A stretch of 64,000 nucleotides of DNA from Leptospira brenneri (GCF_002812125.1 NZ_NPDQ01000001.1:372001-436000), one strand, 5' to 3'; positions 37,290 to 46,645 are shown, counted from the stretch's first letter. The notes: a model not told the origin generated them from the letters alone. Numbers and translations are program-made.

Positions 37290-38165
37290 TCAAATTGTTT
37301 GTAAATACATCCATAATGCTTTGAGTTCTGTGTCTGTTAGTTGACCCAAACTTTGCCAAGGCATTGGATATTTCATTTTTGAACCATCGGGTCGTTTCCC
37401 TGATCTGATGGTTTGGATGAAATTAGATTCTGTATAATTTGTTAAACCATTTTTGCTGATGTCCTGTGCCTGTGGCCATTCTGGTGGTGCACCTTGAATC
37501 GGCCCTCCTTTTAAATTAAATCCATGACAACCTGTACAAGTGGATGCAATATATTTTCCATACTCCAAAGAAACAGAAGGTTTAATATTTGTTAAGTGAA
37601 CTATATCATGATTTATGATTTCAGCAGAAACAAACACCGGAATTTCTCCAATCAAATATAAAAATCTTCCTAAGGGGCCTGGTTTGATATCTCCTTGTGG
37701 TTTTTCTATGGCCGGTGTGGAACGTAAATAGGAAATTAGTTTTCCAATGTCTTCATTTGTCATTCCTTGAAAATCTGTGGAAGGCATAAAGATTAAGGCC
37801 TTACCATTTTTACCTACACCGTGTCGGATGGCTACGGCAAGTTCTTCATCGGATCTTTCTGATAAAACTCCTCCTTTACCCAATGTTAGGTTAGATCCGG
37901 ATAAAGTGCCGATTGCAGGATCATCAATAAATGTTTTTCCACTTCCATCTACGTCATGGCAATCACCACAACCTCGGGATTGGTAAAGGCGTTTTCCTTC
38001 TGATATGTCAGCGGGTTTCGAGAATTTGGGAATTGGAACAGTTTTTATTGCATATGTTTTGTTCATTCGTATGGAGCTGATCGTATAGATGGCTGTGGCC
38101 ATGAGAACGAGAAAGCCCACTAAGGAAAGAAAGGTGATCAATAGAATGCGGGAAATTTTTTTCAT
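37290..38165 (-). CDS. Membrane-anchored dihaem cytochrome c
   Basis: The 291-residue product has an N-terminal membrane anchor or signal (about 8-30) and two haem c sites: CGDCH near residue 66 and CTGCH near 210, each followed by candidate Met ligands (MPSTD and MPWQS). The two monohaem-type domains are joined by a linker with a hydrophobic patch. It should carry electrons in the periplasm. The partner dehydrogenase is not next to it; the tandem strictosidine-synthase-like genes downstream may be related by function but this is only positional. Confidence 0.9.
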   Translation of the reverse strand: MKKISRILLITFLSLVGFLVLMATAIYTISSIRMNKTYAIKTVPIPKFSKPADISEGKRLYQSRGCGDCHDVDGSGKTFIDDPAIGTLSGSNLTLGKGGVLSERSDEELAVAIRHGVGKNGKALIFMPSTDFQGMTNEDIGKLISYLRSTPAIEKPQGDIKPGPLGRFLYLIGEIPVFVSAEIINHDIVHLTNIKPSVSLEYGKYIASTCTGCHGFNLKGGPIQGAPPEWPQAQDISKNGLTNYTESNFIQTIRSGKRPDGSKMKYPMPWQSLGQLTDTELKALWMYLQTI

Positions 38166-38252
38166 AAGTGGGGGAATTGGAATTGAATTGAGAATTTGGT
38201 CAAGTGGGATTTCGGGACGTTAGGCGTGGCGTTTGGTACAGGATTGGATATT

Positions 38253-38307
38253 AGTATCCCCGCCCGATTTGAGGGAGGGGAACTAGACCCGCCTCCCAAT
38301 GAGTTCC
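38253..38307 (+). repeat. GC-rich hairpin repeat, copy 1
   Basis: A 55-base unit from AGTATCCCCGCCC to GTTCC is almost identical to 46646-46699. Inside it, CCCCGCCC (38258-38265) pairs with GGGAGGGG (38273-38280) with one mismatch around a 7-base loop; the loop differs from copy 2 (7 versus 6 bases) while the stem is kept. It is followed by AACTAGACCCGCCTCCCAATG, which offers a competing arm. It stands out as GC-rich in AT-rich DNA, between the cytochrome gene and an uncertain small gene. Confidence 0.85.
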
Positions 38308-38549
38308 AAATACCATAACTTTCCCAAAAAGAAAATTTCTATTGGGAATCCAAAAAAAATAATTTTTGAATGTTCGTATTTTTATCTCGTTCGTTCAGGT
38401 TTACGTTAATTTGGGTTTTGATTTTTTTTTCCTGCCACCGATCGCAGTGGAAATCCTTTCCCATCGGGAAAGATTGGAACGGAGAGCGGGATCGCCTTGC
38501 CGATGATCGTTTTGTTTTCGAACCAATTGCGAGGCGCCCAAATCTTCAT
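38308..38549. other. Mostly noncoding stretch with one doubtful small gene
   Basis: Together with 38166-38252 this is the flank of repeat copy 1. No RNA gene, terminator or strong promoter was recognised. The only open frame is the doubtful lipoprotein-like reading starting at 38370. Confidence 0.4.
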
Positions 38550-38618
38550 TTAAATATTGTTAGGGTAAGGCATGGTTACAAAACCTTTGAATCCATCTTG
38601 GTATACAGCCAGGTATAA
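38370..38618 (+). CDS. Doubtful small lipoprotein-like gene
   Basis: An 82-residue frame starts with a hydrophobic segment and a possible lipobox (IFFSC) followed by a polar tail. Its last 69 bases overlap the 3' end of the opposite-strand gene at 38550, and no ribosome-binding site or homologue is recognised. It could be a decayed gene fragment or chance. Reported only because the N-terminus looks like a leptospiral lipoprotein signal. Confidence 0.25.
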   Translation: MFVFLSRSFRFTLIWVLIFFSCHRSQWKSFPIGKDWNGERDRLADDRFVFEPIARRPNLHLNIVRVRHGYKTFESILVYSQV

Positions 38619-39845
38619 CTTTTCTTTTCCAGGAACAACGACAATGATATAAGAAAATAAACTTCCATCATGGACTGCGTAATATAAAGGTATATCTCCG
38701 TTAGGTGACAGTGCTATGATTGCCGTTTTTTTGGATACGGGTTGTAGGCTTTCCGGAATGTAGAGAACTAGGCGTTTCCAAAATGGATGTTTGTGTAACC
38801 AAGTAATGAGTTTAGATCTTTCTACAGGAATGGCGATCCATATACGGCCTTTTGCGTCTCTATCCATACCATCAGGAAATCCAGGAAGGCCTTCGATTAC
38901 CAATTCGTCTTTTCCTGATTTATCACCGGTTAGGTGTAGTCGAATGAGCCTCGATTTAGAAAGTTCGTTAAGTAGAATAGATGATTCTTGTTCACCTTGA
39001 GTGTATTCTAACAAAATTCCATCTAAGTAAGTGTATTGATGAGCGACTAAACTTGCTGTGTTATCTTTGAGATCATATTTCCAAAGATGTCCATTACGTC
39101 CTAAAGTTAATACTTCATCCTTTGATTGAGAACTAACACCCAAAATTGAGTTTGGATGGTCATAAGGTTCGGTGAAATAGATTCTTTCTCCGTCTTTGCT
39201 AATTGCTAAATCATCTGCTTTTTCCACATTACGGCTATTAGTTTCATTTAGCTGAGAGATTGGTATTTTGGTTTCTTTGCCAAGAGGATAAAAAACTCCA
39301 ATTTGATCATTTGATGGTTCTTTTGTTTTGTCTGCAATGGGGACACGAGTTCCAATTTTACGAATCAGTTTGGTTGAAATGGTTAATTCATATATCCCTG
39401 GACCATCAGACAAACTTGTATTATGTTGTTTTCCACGAGATAAACACATATAAATGATGTCTTGATTTTTAGGATGAAAGACCATGCCACCGGGTAATAG
39501 TGGTGTTTTTACAAACGGTTCTGCTTGGTTGTTTGTCAGGTCTACTTTCCAAATCCATCCATCAATAGACGCTACAAAGGCTCTTCCTAAATCTTCTTGA
39601 AGAAGGATTTCATCTTGGGCTGGCAAAAGTGATCCGTCGATACTTATGTTTTGTTTAATTACATCTTCTTTAGATTTGATGGATTCGATTGCCTGATTGT
39701 AAGGTAACTCGACTGGTTCTTTGATTTGGTTCTTAAAATACTCTTCTGGAGTTTTACACGAAAATAAAACCAAAACTGCAGTGAGTGCATACAAAGGAAT
39801 GTTAATCCAATTGCATTTTATAGATAGGTAGTTTGTTTTTCTCAT
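38550..39845 (-). CDS. Strictosidine-synthase-like lipoprotein, second of a tandem pair
   Basis: The 431-residue product (start at ATG 39845, after AGGTGA at 8 bases) has a lipobox LFSC near residue 27 and a six-bladed beta-propeller-like body with SMP-30/strictosidine-synthase features: DGWIWKVDL, LAISKDGERIYFTEP, LPGFPDGMDRDAKGRIWIA. These propellers usually act as lactonases or esterases with one bound metal. It is clearly a duplicate of its upstream neighbour; the stop of the latter is 5 bases from this start. It should sit in the periplasm or on the outer membrane. Substrate unknown. Confidence 0.85.
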   Translation of the reverse strand: MRKTNYLSIKCNWINIPLYALTAVLVLFSCKTPEEYFKNQIKEPVELPYNQAIESIKSKEDVIKQNISIDGSLLPAQDEILLQEDLGRAFVASIDGWIWKVDLTNNQAEPFVKTPLLPGGMVFHPKNQDIIYMCLSRGKQHNTSLSDGPGIYELTISTKLIRKIGTRVPIADKTKEPSNDQIGVFYPLGKETKIPISQLNETNSRNVEKADDLAISKDGERIYFTEPYDHPNSILGVSSQSKDEVLTLGRNGHLWKYDLKDNTASLVAHQYTYLDGILLEYTQGEQESSILLNELSKSRLIRLHLTGDKSGKDELVIEGLPGFPDGMDRDAKGRIWIAIPVERSKLITWLHKHPFWKRLVLYIPESLQPVSKKTAIIALSPNGDIPLYYAVHDGSLFSYIIVVVPGKEKLYLAVYQDGFKGFVTMPYPNNI

Positions 39846-39849
39846 TTTT

Positions 39850-41085
39850 CTATTCACCTAACTTTAAATTATCGATATGAACTGAATATAAACCTTTTGA
39901 TGATGTATCAAAAGAAGGGAAGTAAATAGAATCTAAATTGGGTACTGCTACCGATATATCCTTAATTTTAGAACCATCATGCATAGAATAATAAAGTGCT
40001 TTTGATCCAGAAGGATTGATCACTAAAATTCCTGTTTTTTTTGCGATTGGTAAAATTCTTTGTGGAAGAGATAGTAAAAAAGGTTTGATCCAGGGATTAT
40101 TATGTACCAAATTCATAAGCCCAGAACGTGGTTTAATGATACCAACCCAAATCCTACCTTTTGCATCTCTTTCTAAACCATCAGCAAGGCCTGGAAGATT
40201 TTCAAATAGAACTTCAAACTTTCCTTCTTGTTTGCCACTGATGTTTGCTTTGATGATTCTAAACTTCGTTGTTTCCGTGATGATGACAGATTCTTCTTTT
40301 GTTGTGGAATGATCTGCGATAATGATACCGTCTACAAAAGTAAAACCAGTCATGATGAGAGAGATTGTATTTTGTTTACGATCATACATCCATAGTTTGC
40401 CATGAGGATAGAGTCCGATGGCCTCGGGTACTGCTCCACTTCCCATCGCTGCATCAGGGCGTTCAAATGGTTCTGATATATAAATACGATTGCCGTCATT
40501 AGAAACAGCAAGATCATTACATAAAGCAAAAGGCCTTGAGTTTGATTCATTCAAATTTTTGAGTGAAAAGGTTGGTCTTTTGGACTCAGGATATACTGTT
40601 TCAAAATCTGATTTTTCTAATTTGGGTAAGTTCAGTAACAAGGGAACTACCGATTTTGTTTTTATATTGATTTCATATAAACCAACTCGATTGCTTTCAT
40701 CATAACTTACACCACCAAGTCTTGAGGCACAGGTAAGTATCGATTCATTGGATTTGTTTGAAAATTGTAATCCTGCTGGGTTTACTGGTGGTTTTACCCA
40801 AGCCTCTGCTGAATTTGTTTTAAAATCCAATTTCCAAATCCATCCATCCATTCCTGAAGCATAAGCGATCTTATTTTTATTATCAAAAATAAGATCATCG
40901 TGACCAGGTAAGTCTGGAAAGCTGATATTTAAATGATTTAAAAATGGATCTGGTTGGGTTACTTCTGTTATTGAACTTGGAACACTATCTAGTTTATAGG
41001 CTTCTCCAATTTTAATATTTCCACTATTACATCCAATAGTTACTAATAAGACTGATAATAAATTAATAGTAGTTTTGATTTTCAT
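39850..41085 (-). CDS. Strictosidine-synthase-like lipoprotein, first of a tandem pair
   Basis: The 411-residue product has a lipobox ending TIGC near residue 19 and the same propeller motifs as its neighbour: GMDGWIWKLDF, LAVSNDGNRIYISEP and LPGLADGLERDAKGRIWVG. The matched strings along the whole length show a tandem duplication with divergence. The family hydrolyses lactones or esters or is non-catalytic; the metal ligands cannot be assigned by eye. It lies 24 bases downstream of the M24 peptidase gene, probably in one operon. Confidence 0.87.
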   Translation of the reverse strand: MKIKTTINLLSVLLVTIGCNSGNIKIGEAYKLDSVPSSITEVTQPDPFLNHLNISFPDLPGHDDLIFDNKNKIAYASGMDGWIWKLDFKTNSAEAWVKPPVNPAGLQFSNKSNESILTCASRLGGVSYDESNRVGLYEINIKTKSVVPLLLNLPKLEKSDFETVYPESKRPTFSLKNLNESNSRPFALCNDLAVSNDGNRIYISEPFERPDAAMGSGAVPEAIGLYPHGKLWMYDRKQNTISLIMTGFTFVDGIIIADHSTTKEESVIITETTKFRIIKANISGKQEGKFEVLFENLPGLADGLERDAKGRIWVGIIKPRSGLMNLVHNNPWIKPFLLSLPQRILPIAKKTGILVINPSGSKALYYSMHDGSKIKDISVAVPNLDSIYFPSFDTSSKGLYSVHIDNLKLGE

Positions 41086-41109
41086 TTTGTTTCCTGTGAT
41101 TTTTATATT

Positions 41110-41982
41110 CTAGTTTTGGTATTTTTTTACATGAGGAACTTCGTCGTCGAGCCAGTAAGCTTTGTCTTTTTCGACAACAAGGATTTCTTCAAACTTAAAT
41201 CCAGTTTTCCCTCTACCTAGATGTGGTTCCACGGCCCATAAACCAACCTTATCTCCTTCATGGTCAGGTGTGAGTAACTCTGGTAAAATTTTATGTGTCA
41301 AAAATTCATAAGAGCCTTGTAAACTAAACCAACTTGCAAAACTAATTGGTAGAATGGGAAGAGGTAGTTTGGGAAGGTTTACTTTATATACTCGATGACC
41401 GAGCACTGCAAATGGATACAAAGAGTGTACATTATCATATCCTGCTTTTTTAGAATCGGCATCAATTTTCCACCAAATCTCAGAAGCTGTCATCGATGAA
41501 TTAAAGTATTTAGGGATTTCTTTTCGAAGTTGTAATAAATATTCCATCCCTTGGTCAAGTTCGGAGTTTTTGATTAGTGAAGAGGAGTAACCTATATCTC
41601 CAATATAACCATCTAACACTGGCGATACATCTAGAATAAATGATTCTTCTTCTTTTAGTATTTTTTTACCTGGATGGAATTGAGTAAAACGTTTGTATCC
41701 ATCAAACCTTGCATGTTCACCAAACCAGGCGAAAGGCCTATGTAAAAAAATCTTTACACCATGGTCTCGTAAATATTCATCCATACGTTTTGCCGTTTGT
41801 TTTTCTGTCCAACCAGGTCGCATTTCTTTTTCTATTGTAGTAACACAATCGTATGCAAGTCTTTGAGCTTTTAAAAATCCTGATTTTTGTTCTGCAGTGG
41901 GAATTCGAATGGATTCAGAACTAAGTTTCGAAAATTTGGCAGATAGTTTTGATAACAATCCTCTTTCGTTTGTTAAGGGCAT
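41110..41982 (-). CDS. M24-family metallopeptidase (Xaa-Pro dipeptidase-like)
   Basis: The 290-residue cytoplasmic protein follows the creatinase/aminopeptidase P fold. The two metal-binding Asp residues are 11 apart in LDVSPVLDGYIGDIGY, the His is in LGHRVY, and the two Glu residues lie in WAVEPHL and FKFEEILVV. All five usual ligands are thus plausible. Compared with typical members it lacks the N-terminal domain. It heads the transcript with the two propeller lipoproteins. The substrate might be a dipeptide or creatine-like compound. Confidence 0.85.
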   Translation of the reverse strand: MPLTNERGLLSKLSAKFSKLSSESIRIPTAEQKSGFLKAQRLAYDCVTTIEKEMRPGWTEKQTAKRMDEYLRDHGVKIFLHRPFAWFGEHARFDGYKRFTQFHPGKKILKEEESFILDVSPVLDGYIGDIGYSSSLIKNSELDQGMEYLLQLRKEIPKYFNSSMTASEIWWKIDADSKKAGYDNVHSLYPFAVLGHRVYKVNLPKLPLPILPISFASWFSLQGSYEFLTHKILPELLTPDHEGDKVGLWAVEPHLGRGKTGFKFEEILVVEKDKAYWLDDEVPHVKKYQN

Positions 41983-42062
41983 AGACTCTCCTTCTCGTGG
42001 TAGAGGAAAATGGTAACAAATTCTTAAAATCTATGCTTGAATGATTCCGGTATTTTTAGGAT

Positions 42063-42860
42063 TTATTGAGGACTTTCATCTGGTTCGCAAAATCGAACTT
42101 CTGCTGTTTTGAGATGCCCAAAGAATAAAGAAGGAATGAATCCAAAATTTTCTTTAAAGGTTCTGGAAAAATGGGCCGAGTCGGAAAATCCAGCAGCATG
42201 TGCAGCTTCCGTAAGATTGTTACCTGCTTTTAATTCTTTGACTGCACGTAAAATTCTCACCCATAACAAATATCTTCGTAATGGGATCCCTAGCTTTTCC
42301 TTAAACAAACGAATCAATCTGTCTTCTGAAATGGAAAAATCTTTTCCAATTTCATTCATCCGGATGCTATCGGGAACTTCCATTCTAATTTTTTGTGCAA
42401 TTTTTTGAATTCTTGGATCTATATTGGTTTCCAACCTTTCAAATGGGTAAACCGTACGAAGTAAATCTAATTGAAGTTTGGTGGCTTCATCGTTATTTAG
42501 ATCACCGTAATAAAGAGACCAAAGGGAATTGATTAAAGGTAAAAAATTTTGGATGTCGAGTCGTTTGACTTCACCCGAAGCAATGTATTTAGAGATAGAT
42601 CCAAATTCATAAGTTTCTGGATCAATGAGTAGAGCTATCATCTCCACTCCTGGAGAAATGGTTCTATGATGAGTATTGGATCCGACTAAAGCAACTCGGT
42701 AGTTTTCTCTCCCTAATTCAGTTTCTATTGTGATATCTTTTTCTAATGAAATGGCGAGTGTAGCAGCATAATGTGCATGAAAATCAGTTTGCATTTGGTT
42801 CGTTGCAAACATCACACGACTGTTCCATAAATAAAGTATGCTTTTGTTTTCAAACTCCAT
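42063..42860 (-). CDS. AraC-family transcriptional regulator
   Basis: The 265-residue protein ends in two helix-turn-helix motifs typical of AraC (MNEIGKDFSISEDRLIRLFKEKLGIPLRRYL and LTEAAHAAGFSDSAHFSRTFKENFG, here cited by short pieces: SEDRLIRLFKE and GFSDSAHFSR). The N-terminal half looks like a cupin-type ligand domain but no ligand is clear. It lies 80 bases from the M24-propeller operon on the same strand, which it may control. Confidence 0.92.
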   Translation of the reverse strand: MEFENKSILYLWNSRVMFATNQMQTDFHAHYAATLAISLEKDITIETELGRENYRVALVGSNTHHRTISPGVEMIALLIDPETYEFGSISKYIASGEVKRLDIQNFLPLINSLWSLYYGDLNNDEATKLQLDLLRTVYPFERLETNIDPRIQKIAQKIRMEVPDSIRMNEIGKDFSISEDRLIRLFKEKLGIPLRRYLLWVRILRAVKELKAGNNLTEAAHAAGFSDSAHFSRTFKENFGFIPSLFFGHLKTAEVRFCEPDESPQ

Positions 42861-42919
42861 TTAAGATCCTAGTATTTAGAAAAGAAAGTAGTAATAACGT
42901 AAAATTAATAACTCATCTT

Positions 42920-43342
42920 TCATGATTTTTTCGAGATTTTTTTTGGGGTATGTGTAGTCTTTTTTTTTTGAACTTTTTTCTTTGTTTTTTCTAAATTTTC
43001 CGCAATTCGAAATTTAACAATTTTTTTGATTAAAACATAGGGAATCGGTTCGTTTAAAGGAAATTGAATGGAACCTTTTCCAAATTTATATTTTGAAATT
43101 TCTTTTTGGAAGGCAATGTTTCCAGAAGGAAGAGCATAAAAACCGATATGTTTTGCGTATGCTGCAAAATGTACTAAACTTCCATTTTGCACAAATGTAG
43201 GAATTCCATAACTTATTGTTTCTGTTGCGTCTGGTGCTTCTTTTTGAATCGTATTTCGAATTTTCTGAAGGATGGTTTGAACATCCTTTGGAAAGTTTTC
43301 TATATACTCATCCATTGAATTCGGAGTTTTTGTCGATTTCAT
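42920..43342 (-). CDS. DUF1801 family protein
   Basis: The 140-residue product reads MDEYIENFPKDVQ, EAPDATETISYGIPTF, GFYALPSGN and KGSIQFPLNEPIP, the DUF1801/YdhG signature. Relatives include a frataxin-like iron-binding protein, but most are untested. A Lys-rich C-terminal tail of about 25 residues is present. Next to it on the same strand is the MATE gene, 12 bases away. Function uncertain. Confidence 0.9.
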   Translation of the reverse strand: MKSTKTPNSMDEYIENFPKDVQTILQKIRNTIQKEAPDATETISYGIPTFVQNGSLVHFAAYAKHIGFYALPSGNIAFQKEISKYKFGKGSIQFPLNEPIPYVLIKKIVKFRIAENLEKTKKKVQKKKTTHTPKKISKKS

Positions 43343-43354
43343 AGTTGGTCAGTC

Positions 43355-44746
43355 TTAAACCTTTGCTTGTTTCCAACTTCCTTTTGTAAATAACCAAAGT
43401 GTAAAAACACCTACAGAGGACTCAGAAATCATGATTGCCCAAAAAACTCCACTGGGTCCAAATGCTAAGTATTTTCCTAATACATAAGCTAGTGGAATTT
43501 GAATGATCCAAAAGAAAACCACATTGATTTTTGTAGGGGTGATTGTATCGCCAGCTCCATTAAAGGCCTGACCTGCCGCCATCCACCAAGCATAGATAAA
43601 ATAAGAATAAGATACAATTTGTAACCATTCTCCACCGATCCGAATGACTTCTTTATCTTCGCTAAAGATTGCAATTAAGTTTTCGCCATAGAAATAGTAA
43701 ACAATGGCAACGAAGATCAAATAACCCATGTTACAGAAGCCAGTAAACCATACAGATTGTTCTGCACGTTCTGGTTTTCCCGCTCCCAGGTTTTGACCGA
43801 CTAAAGTGGCAACGGCATTCGACATTCCCCAAGAAGGCATCAAGGTAAACATCATGGTTCTCATTGCTATGGTGGCACCGGCCACAGTTTGACTACCGAA
43901 TTCAGAAAGGATTCTCATGATAAAAATCCAAGATGTCATTCCCACAATCATTTGGCCGATTCCACCAAGAGAAGTTTTTAATAAACCTTGAATCGTTTCC
44001 CATTCAATTTTCAAATGTGATTTAAGGATTTTTATGTGTTTTCCGCCCTGGAAAAGTAACCATAATTGAAACAATACACCGATTCCACGTCCTAGGTTTG
44101 TTGCAATCGCTGCACCTGTGATTCCATAAGCAGGAATTGGTCCCCATCCAAAAATGAAAATAGGATCTAAAATGATGTTTAATCCATTTGAAATCCACAA
44201 TACTCTCATGGAAATCGCAGCATCTCCCGCACCTCTGAACACTGCATTGATTAGGAAAAGAAGAACAATTACTATGTTACCACCTAACATCCATTGCATA
44301 TAATGGTATCCTTCGGTGATCACCCATTCGTCTCCACCCATAAGGATCAAAAGTTCCTTGGAGAAAAATATTCCAGCAATGGCAAAAGGAATGGAAGCAA
44401 AGATAGCGATCCAAATGGATTGAACCGCTGCAATTCCTGCTTTATCTTTTTCTTTTTCTCCGATCCTTCTGGCAACTATGGCAGTTACCGAAAAAGATAA
44501 ACCCATCGCGACCGAATAAAGAAGAAATAAATAAGTTTCTGTAAGACCCACGGTGGCAACGGCAGAAGCACCTAAAGCACTTACAAAATAAATATCCACA
44601 ACGGCAAAAACAGACTCTAAAACAAGTTCCAATACCATCGGAACAGAGAGTAGGAATAATGCCTTACGAATACTGACTTCTGTGTAATCTTCCTCTGAAC
44701 CAGCGAGAGCTTTTTTTAAATCATTCCACAAACTAGCACCTGTCAT
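43355..44746 (-). CDS. MATE-family efflux transporter
   Basis: The 463-residue membrane protein has 12 predicted helices and MATE blocks: KALFLLSVPMVLELVLESVFAVVD near the start, AGATIAMRTMMF and the second-half repeat LVGQNLGAGKPERAE. MATE pumps exchange drugs or organic cations for Na+ or H+. The start at ATG 44746 makes a clean 4-base ATGA overlap with the preceding gene; an ATG at 44764 is an alternative. The substrate is unknown. Confidence 0.93.
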   Translation of the reverse strand: MTGASLWNDLKKALAGSEEDYTEVSIRKALFLLSVPMVLELVLESVFAVVDIYFVSALGASAVATVGLTETYLFLLYSVAMGLSFSVTAIVARRIGEKEKDKAGIAAVQSIWIAIFASIPFAIAGIFFSKELLILMGGDEWVITEGYHYMQWMLGGNIVIVLLFLINAVFRGAGDAAISMRVLWISNGLNIILDPIFIFGWGPIPAYGITGAAIATNLGRGIGVLFQLWLLFQGGKHIKILKSHLKIEWETIQGLLKTSLGGIGQMIVGMTSWIFIMRILSEFGSQTVAGATIAMRTMMFTLMPSWGMSNAVATLVGQNLGAGKPERAEQSVWFTGFCNMGYLIFVAIVYYFYGENLIAIFSEDKEVIRIGGEWLQIVSYSYFIYAWWMAAGQAFNGAGDTITPTKINVVFFWIIQIPLAYVLGKYLAFGPSGVFWAIMISESSVGVFTLWLFTKGSWKQAKV

Positions 44747-45123
44747 TTTGAGTTTTCCTGCCATAGATAAATTTTACCACCTAGATAAGCAATCGGTAGT
44801 GTGAGAAACACGAGAGACCAAGAATACCACCAAGGTCCTAAATGGCCAGCAAAGATAACGCCCGTAATACTAAGTATCAATCCGATTCCACCTAAGATAA
44901 AAGAATGTTTCATTGGGTTTTTGGGTGCTAATTTTGCGGTTAAGTAACATCCAAAAATACTAAAAACAATTCGATAACTTAATACAAATAAAACCAATGA
45001 AGCGGATATGTGTAGATGGTCATAAGGAATGATTCCTAAAATTTTTAATATTGTATCGAAGAGAATAGATAGGATCACATTGGATAATAATCCTGCAATG
45101 ACTGCAATAGAACTTTTTAGCAT
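44743..45123 (-). CDS. Small four-helix membrane protein
   Basis: The 126-residue protein has four predicted hydrophobic helices and few polar residues, resembling small integral membrane proteins sometimes annotated as DUF-type. It overlaps the MATE gene start by 4 bases, so the two are co-translated, and it might assist or accompany the transporter. No family recognised. Confidence 0.72.
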   Translation of the reverse strand: MLKSSIAVIAGLLSNVILSILFDTILKILGIIPYDHLHISASLVLFVLSYRIVFSIFGCYLTAKLAPKNPMKHSFILGGIGLILSITGVIFAGHLGPWWYSWSLVFLTLPIAYLGGKIYLWQENSK

Positions 45124-45237
45124 ATTGATAATTTTCCTTTAAAGTCGGTTTCTTAGCCCAACAAAATTGATTTATTAAGTCACATACAAGATGATAAAAA
45201 AATATTTATCTAAATCTTTTGTAAATTGAGTGATTTA

Positions 45238-46212
45238 CTAAGATTTATTCTTCTTATCTAGATATAGATTGAGTCTTGAAAGTGTTTCTTTGCCACCTTC
45301 TATGGCTCCAATACCCAACTTTGCATTTCGAACGTTTGTATCAGAAAAAGTCATTTGCATCTTAATGATTGTCCGGTTCGTTTCGAGGGCTATTAGAAAC
45401 ACCTTCACTAAAAAATCATCTTTTTTATTTTTGTCACCCGATCCATGTGAGTATTCCATATAATCGAATTTTCTGATTTCTTTGTATTCTATGAGGTTTG
45501 GATAATTTGTACCATCTGGCCCGAGCATATTAAAAATCCATTTTCCACCAACTCGAAAGTCTTTTGATTGTGTAGTTGTTTTGAATCCGTTGGGTCCCCA
45601 CCACTCTCCAATGGAGTCTGAATCTGCAAATGCGTTGAAAACTAATTCTTGTGGGTGGTTTAAGATTTTTTCTATATAAATTTCGTTAGGTTTGGGAAGA
45701 GCATTCTCATCTAATTTTTCAAAACTTTCTGACCAACTTTCTTTCATTCCTGATTTTGCGAAACCATCACGAATTTGATTGTTTGCAAATTCAGTTATGA
45801 GAATTACTTTTGTTTTCCCATCAATTTCTTCAAATAATACTCTCAATTTTGAATTTAAGAGTTCTCGACTACTGATAGGCCCTGTTAGTTTTTGAATTTC
45901 ATTTACCCATTCGTCAGGATGTTCATCAACTAAATCACTGATTACAAAACTTTGCAAAGGGGTGATTTCTAAAAATTTTCCAATGACTGGATAGTTTACT
46001 CCTTCAGGAGATCGCATAACAATTCTGTACGATCCTCCTACTTTAAAATCAAATTCAACAGTAGGATTTGTGAATCCGTTGGGTCCCCACCATTTTGAAA
46101 TATGCAAAGGGTTTGTCCATACTTCCCAAACGAGTTGAATGGGAGCATCAAACATCCGTTCAATACGAACTATTTTTTCTTCTAATGTAAGAACTGATTC
46201 TGATTTAAACAT
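45238..46212 (-). CDS. Tandem AHSA1/SRPBCC protein
   Basis: The 324-residue protein consists of two consecutive AHSA1-type START-like domains. Both begin with the same pattern: RMFDAPIQLVWEVWTNP ... WWGPNGFTN in the first, and KILNHPQELVFNAFADS ... WWGPNGFKTT in the second, with VGGxxR/W strings after. Such domains bind hydrophobic ligands. It follows an ArsR-family regulator by one base, an arrangement common for AHSA1 proteins. The duplicated form implies internal fusion. Ligand unknown. Confidence 0.92.
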   Translation of the reverse strand: MFKSESVLTLEEKIVRIERMFDAPIQLVWEVWTNPLHISKWWGPNGFTNPTVEFDFKVGGSYRIVMRSPEGVNYPVIGKFLEITPLQSFVISDLVDEHPDEWVNEIQKLTGPISSRELLNSKLRVLFEEIDGKTKVILITEFANNQIRDGFAKSGMKESWSESFEKLDENALPKPNEIYIEKILNHPQELVFNAFADSDSIGEWWGPNGFKTTTQSKDFRVGGKWIFNMLGPDGTNYPNLIEYKEIRKFDYMEYSHGSGDKNKKDDFLVKVFLIALETNRTIIKMQMTFSDTNVRNAKLGIGAIEGGKETLSRLNLYLDKKNKS

Positions 46213-46213
46213 T

Positions 46214-46567
46214 TTAGTTTTTCCCTTTTGATTTTTGTAATTCTATTAAATAAGCATCTAAACGATCTAATCGTTCTTCCCAAATTTTTTTGTATTGTTC
46301 CAACCATTCATTGGCTTCTTGAAGAGCTTCTACTTTCAATCGACAAGGTCGAAATTGAGCTGACTTCCCTTTTTCGATTAATCCGGCTTTTTCCAGCACC
46401 TTCAAGTGTTTGGAGATTCCTGGTAAACTCATCTGGAAGGGTTCGGCTAATTCTAGAACTGTTGCTTCCCCAGATACTAATTGCATTAGGATCTTTCGGC
46501 GTGTTGGATCCGCCAGCGCCTGGAATGTCGCATTCAGGGTTTCTTCTGGATCTTTTAGTTTAACCAT
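46214..46567 (-). CDS. ArsR-family transcriptional repressor
   Basis: The 117-residue protein has the winged helix typical of ArsR: ALADPTRRKILMQLVSG and SLPGISKHLKVLEKAGLI. It lacks a CxC metal-binding motif, so it belongs to the metal-independent YvaP/AHSA1-linked type. It precedes the double AHSA1 gene by one base and has a perfect inverted repeat just before its start, most likely its own operator. Confidence 0.93.
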   Translation of the reverse strand: MVKLKDPEETLNATFQALADPTRRKILMQLVSGEATVLELAEPFQMSLPGISKHLKVLEKAGLIEKGKSAQFRPCRLKVEALQEANEWLEQYKKIWEERLDRLDAYLIELQKSKGKN

Positions 46568-46572
46568 TTAGC

Positions 46573-46594
46573 TAATTAACCTTTTGGTTAATTA
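46573..46594. promoter_or_regulatory. Perfect palindromic operator before arsR-type gene
   Basis: TAATTAACC (46573-46581) and GGTTAATTA (46586-46594) are perfect 9-base arms with a TTTT spacer. The site ends 5 bases before the repressor ATG. AT-rich dyads of this shape are typical ArsR-family operators, so autorepression of the operon is likely. Confidence 0.7.
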
Positions 46595-46645
46595 AAGGAA
46601 AGAAGGAAATTCTGTCAAGGGAAATTGGTGGGATTTGGCGGGTAC

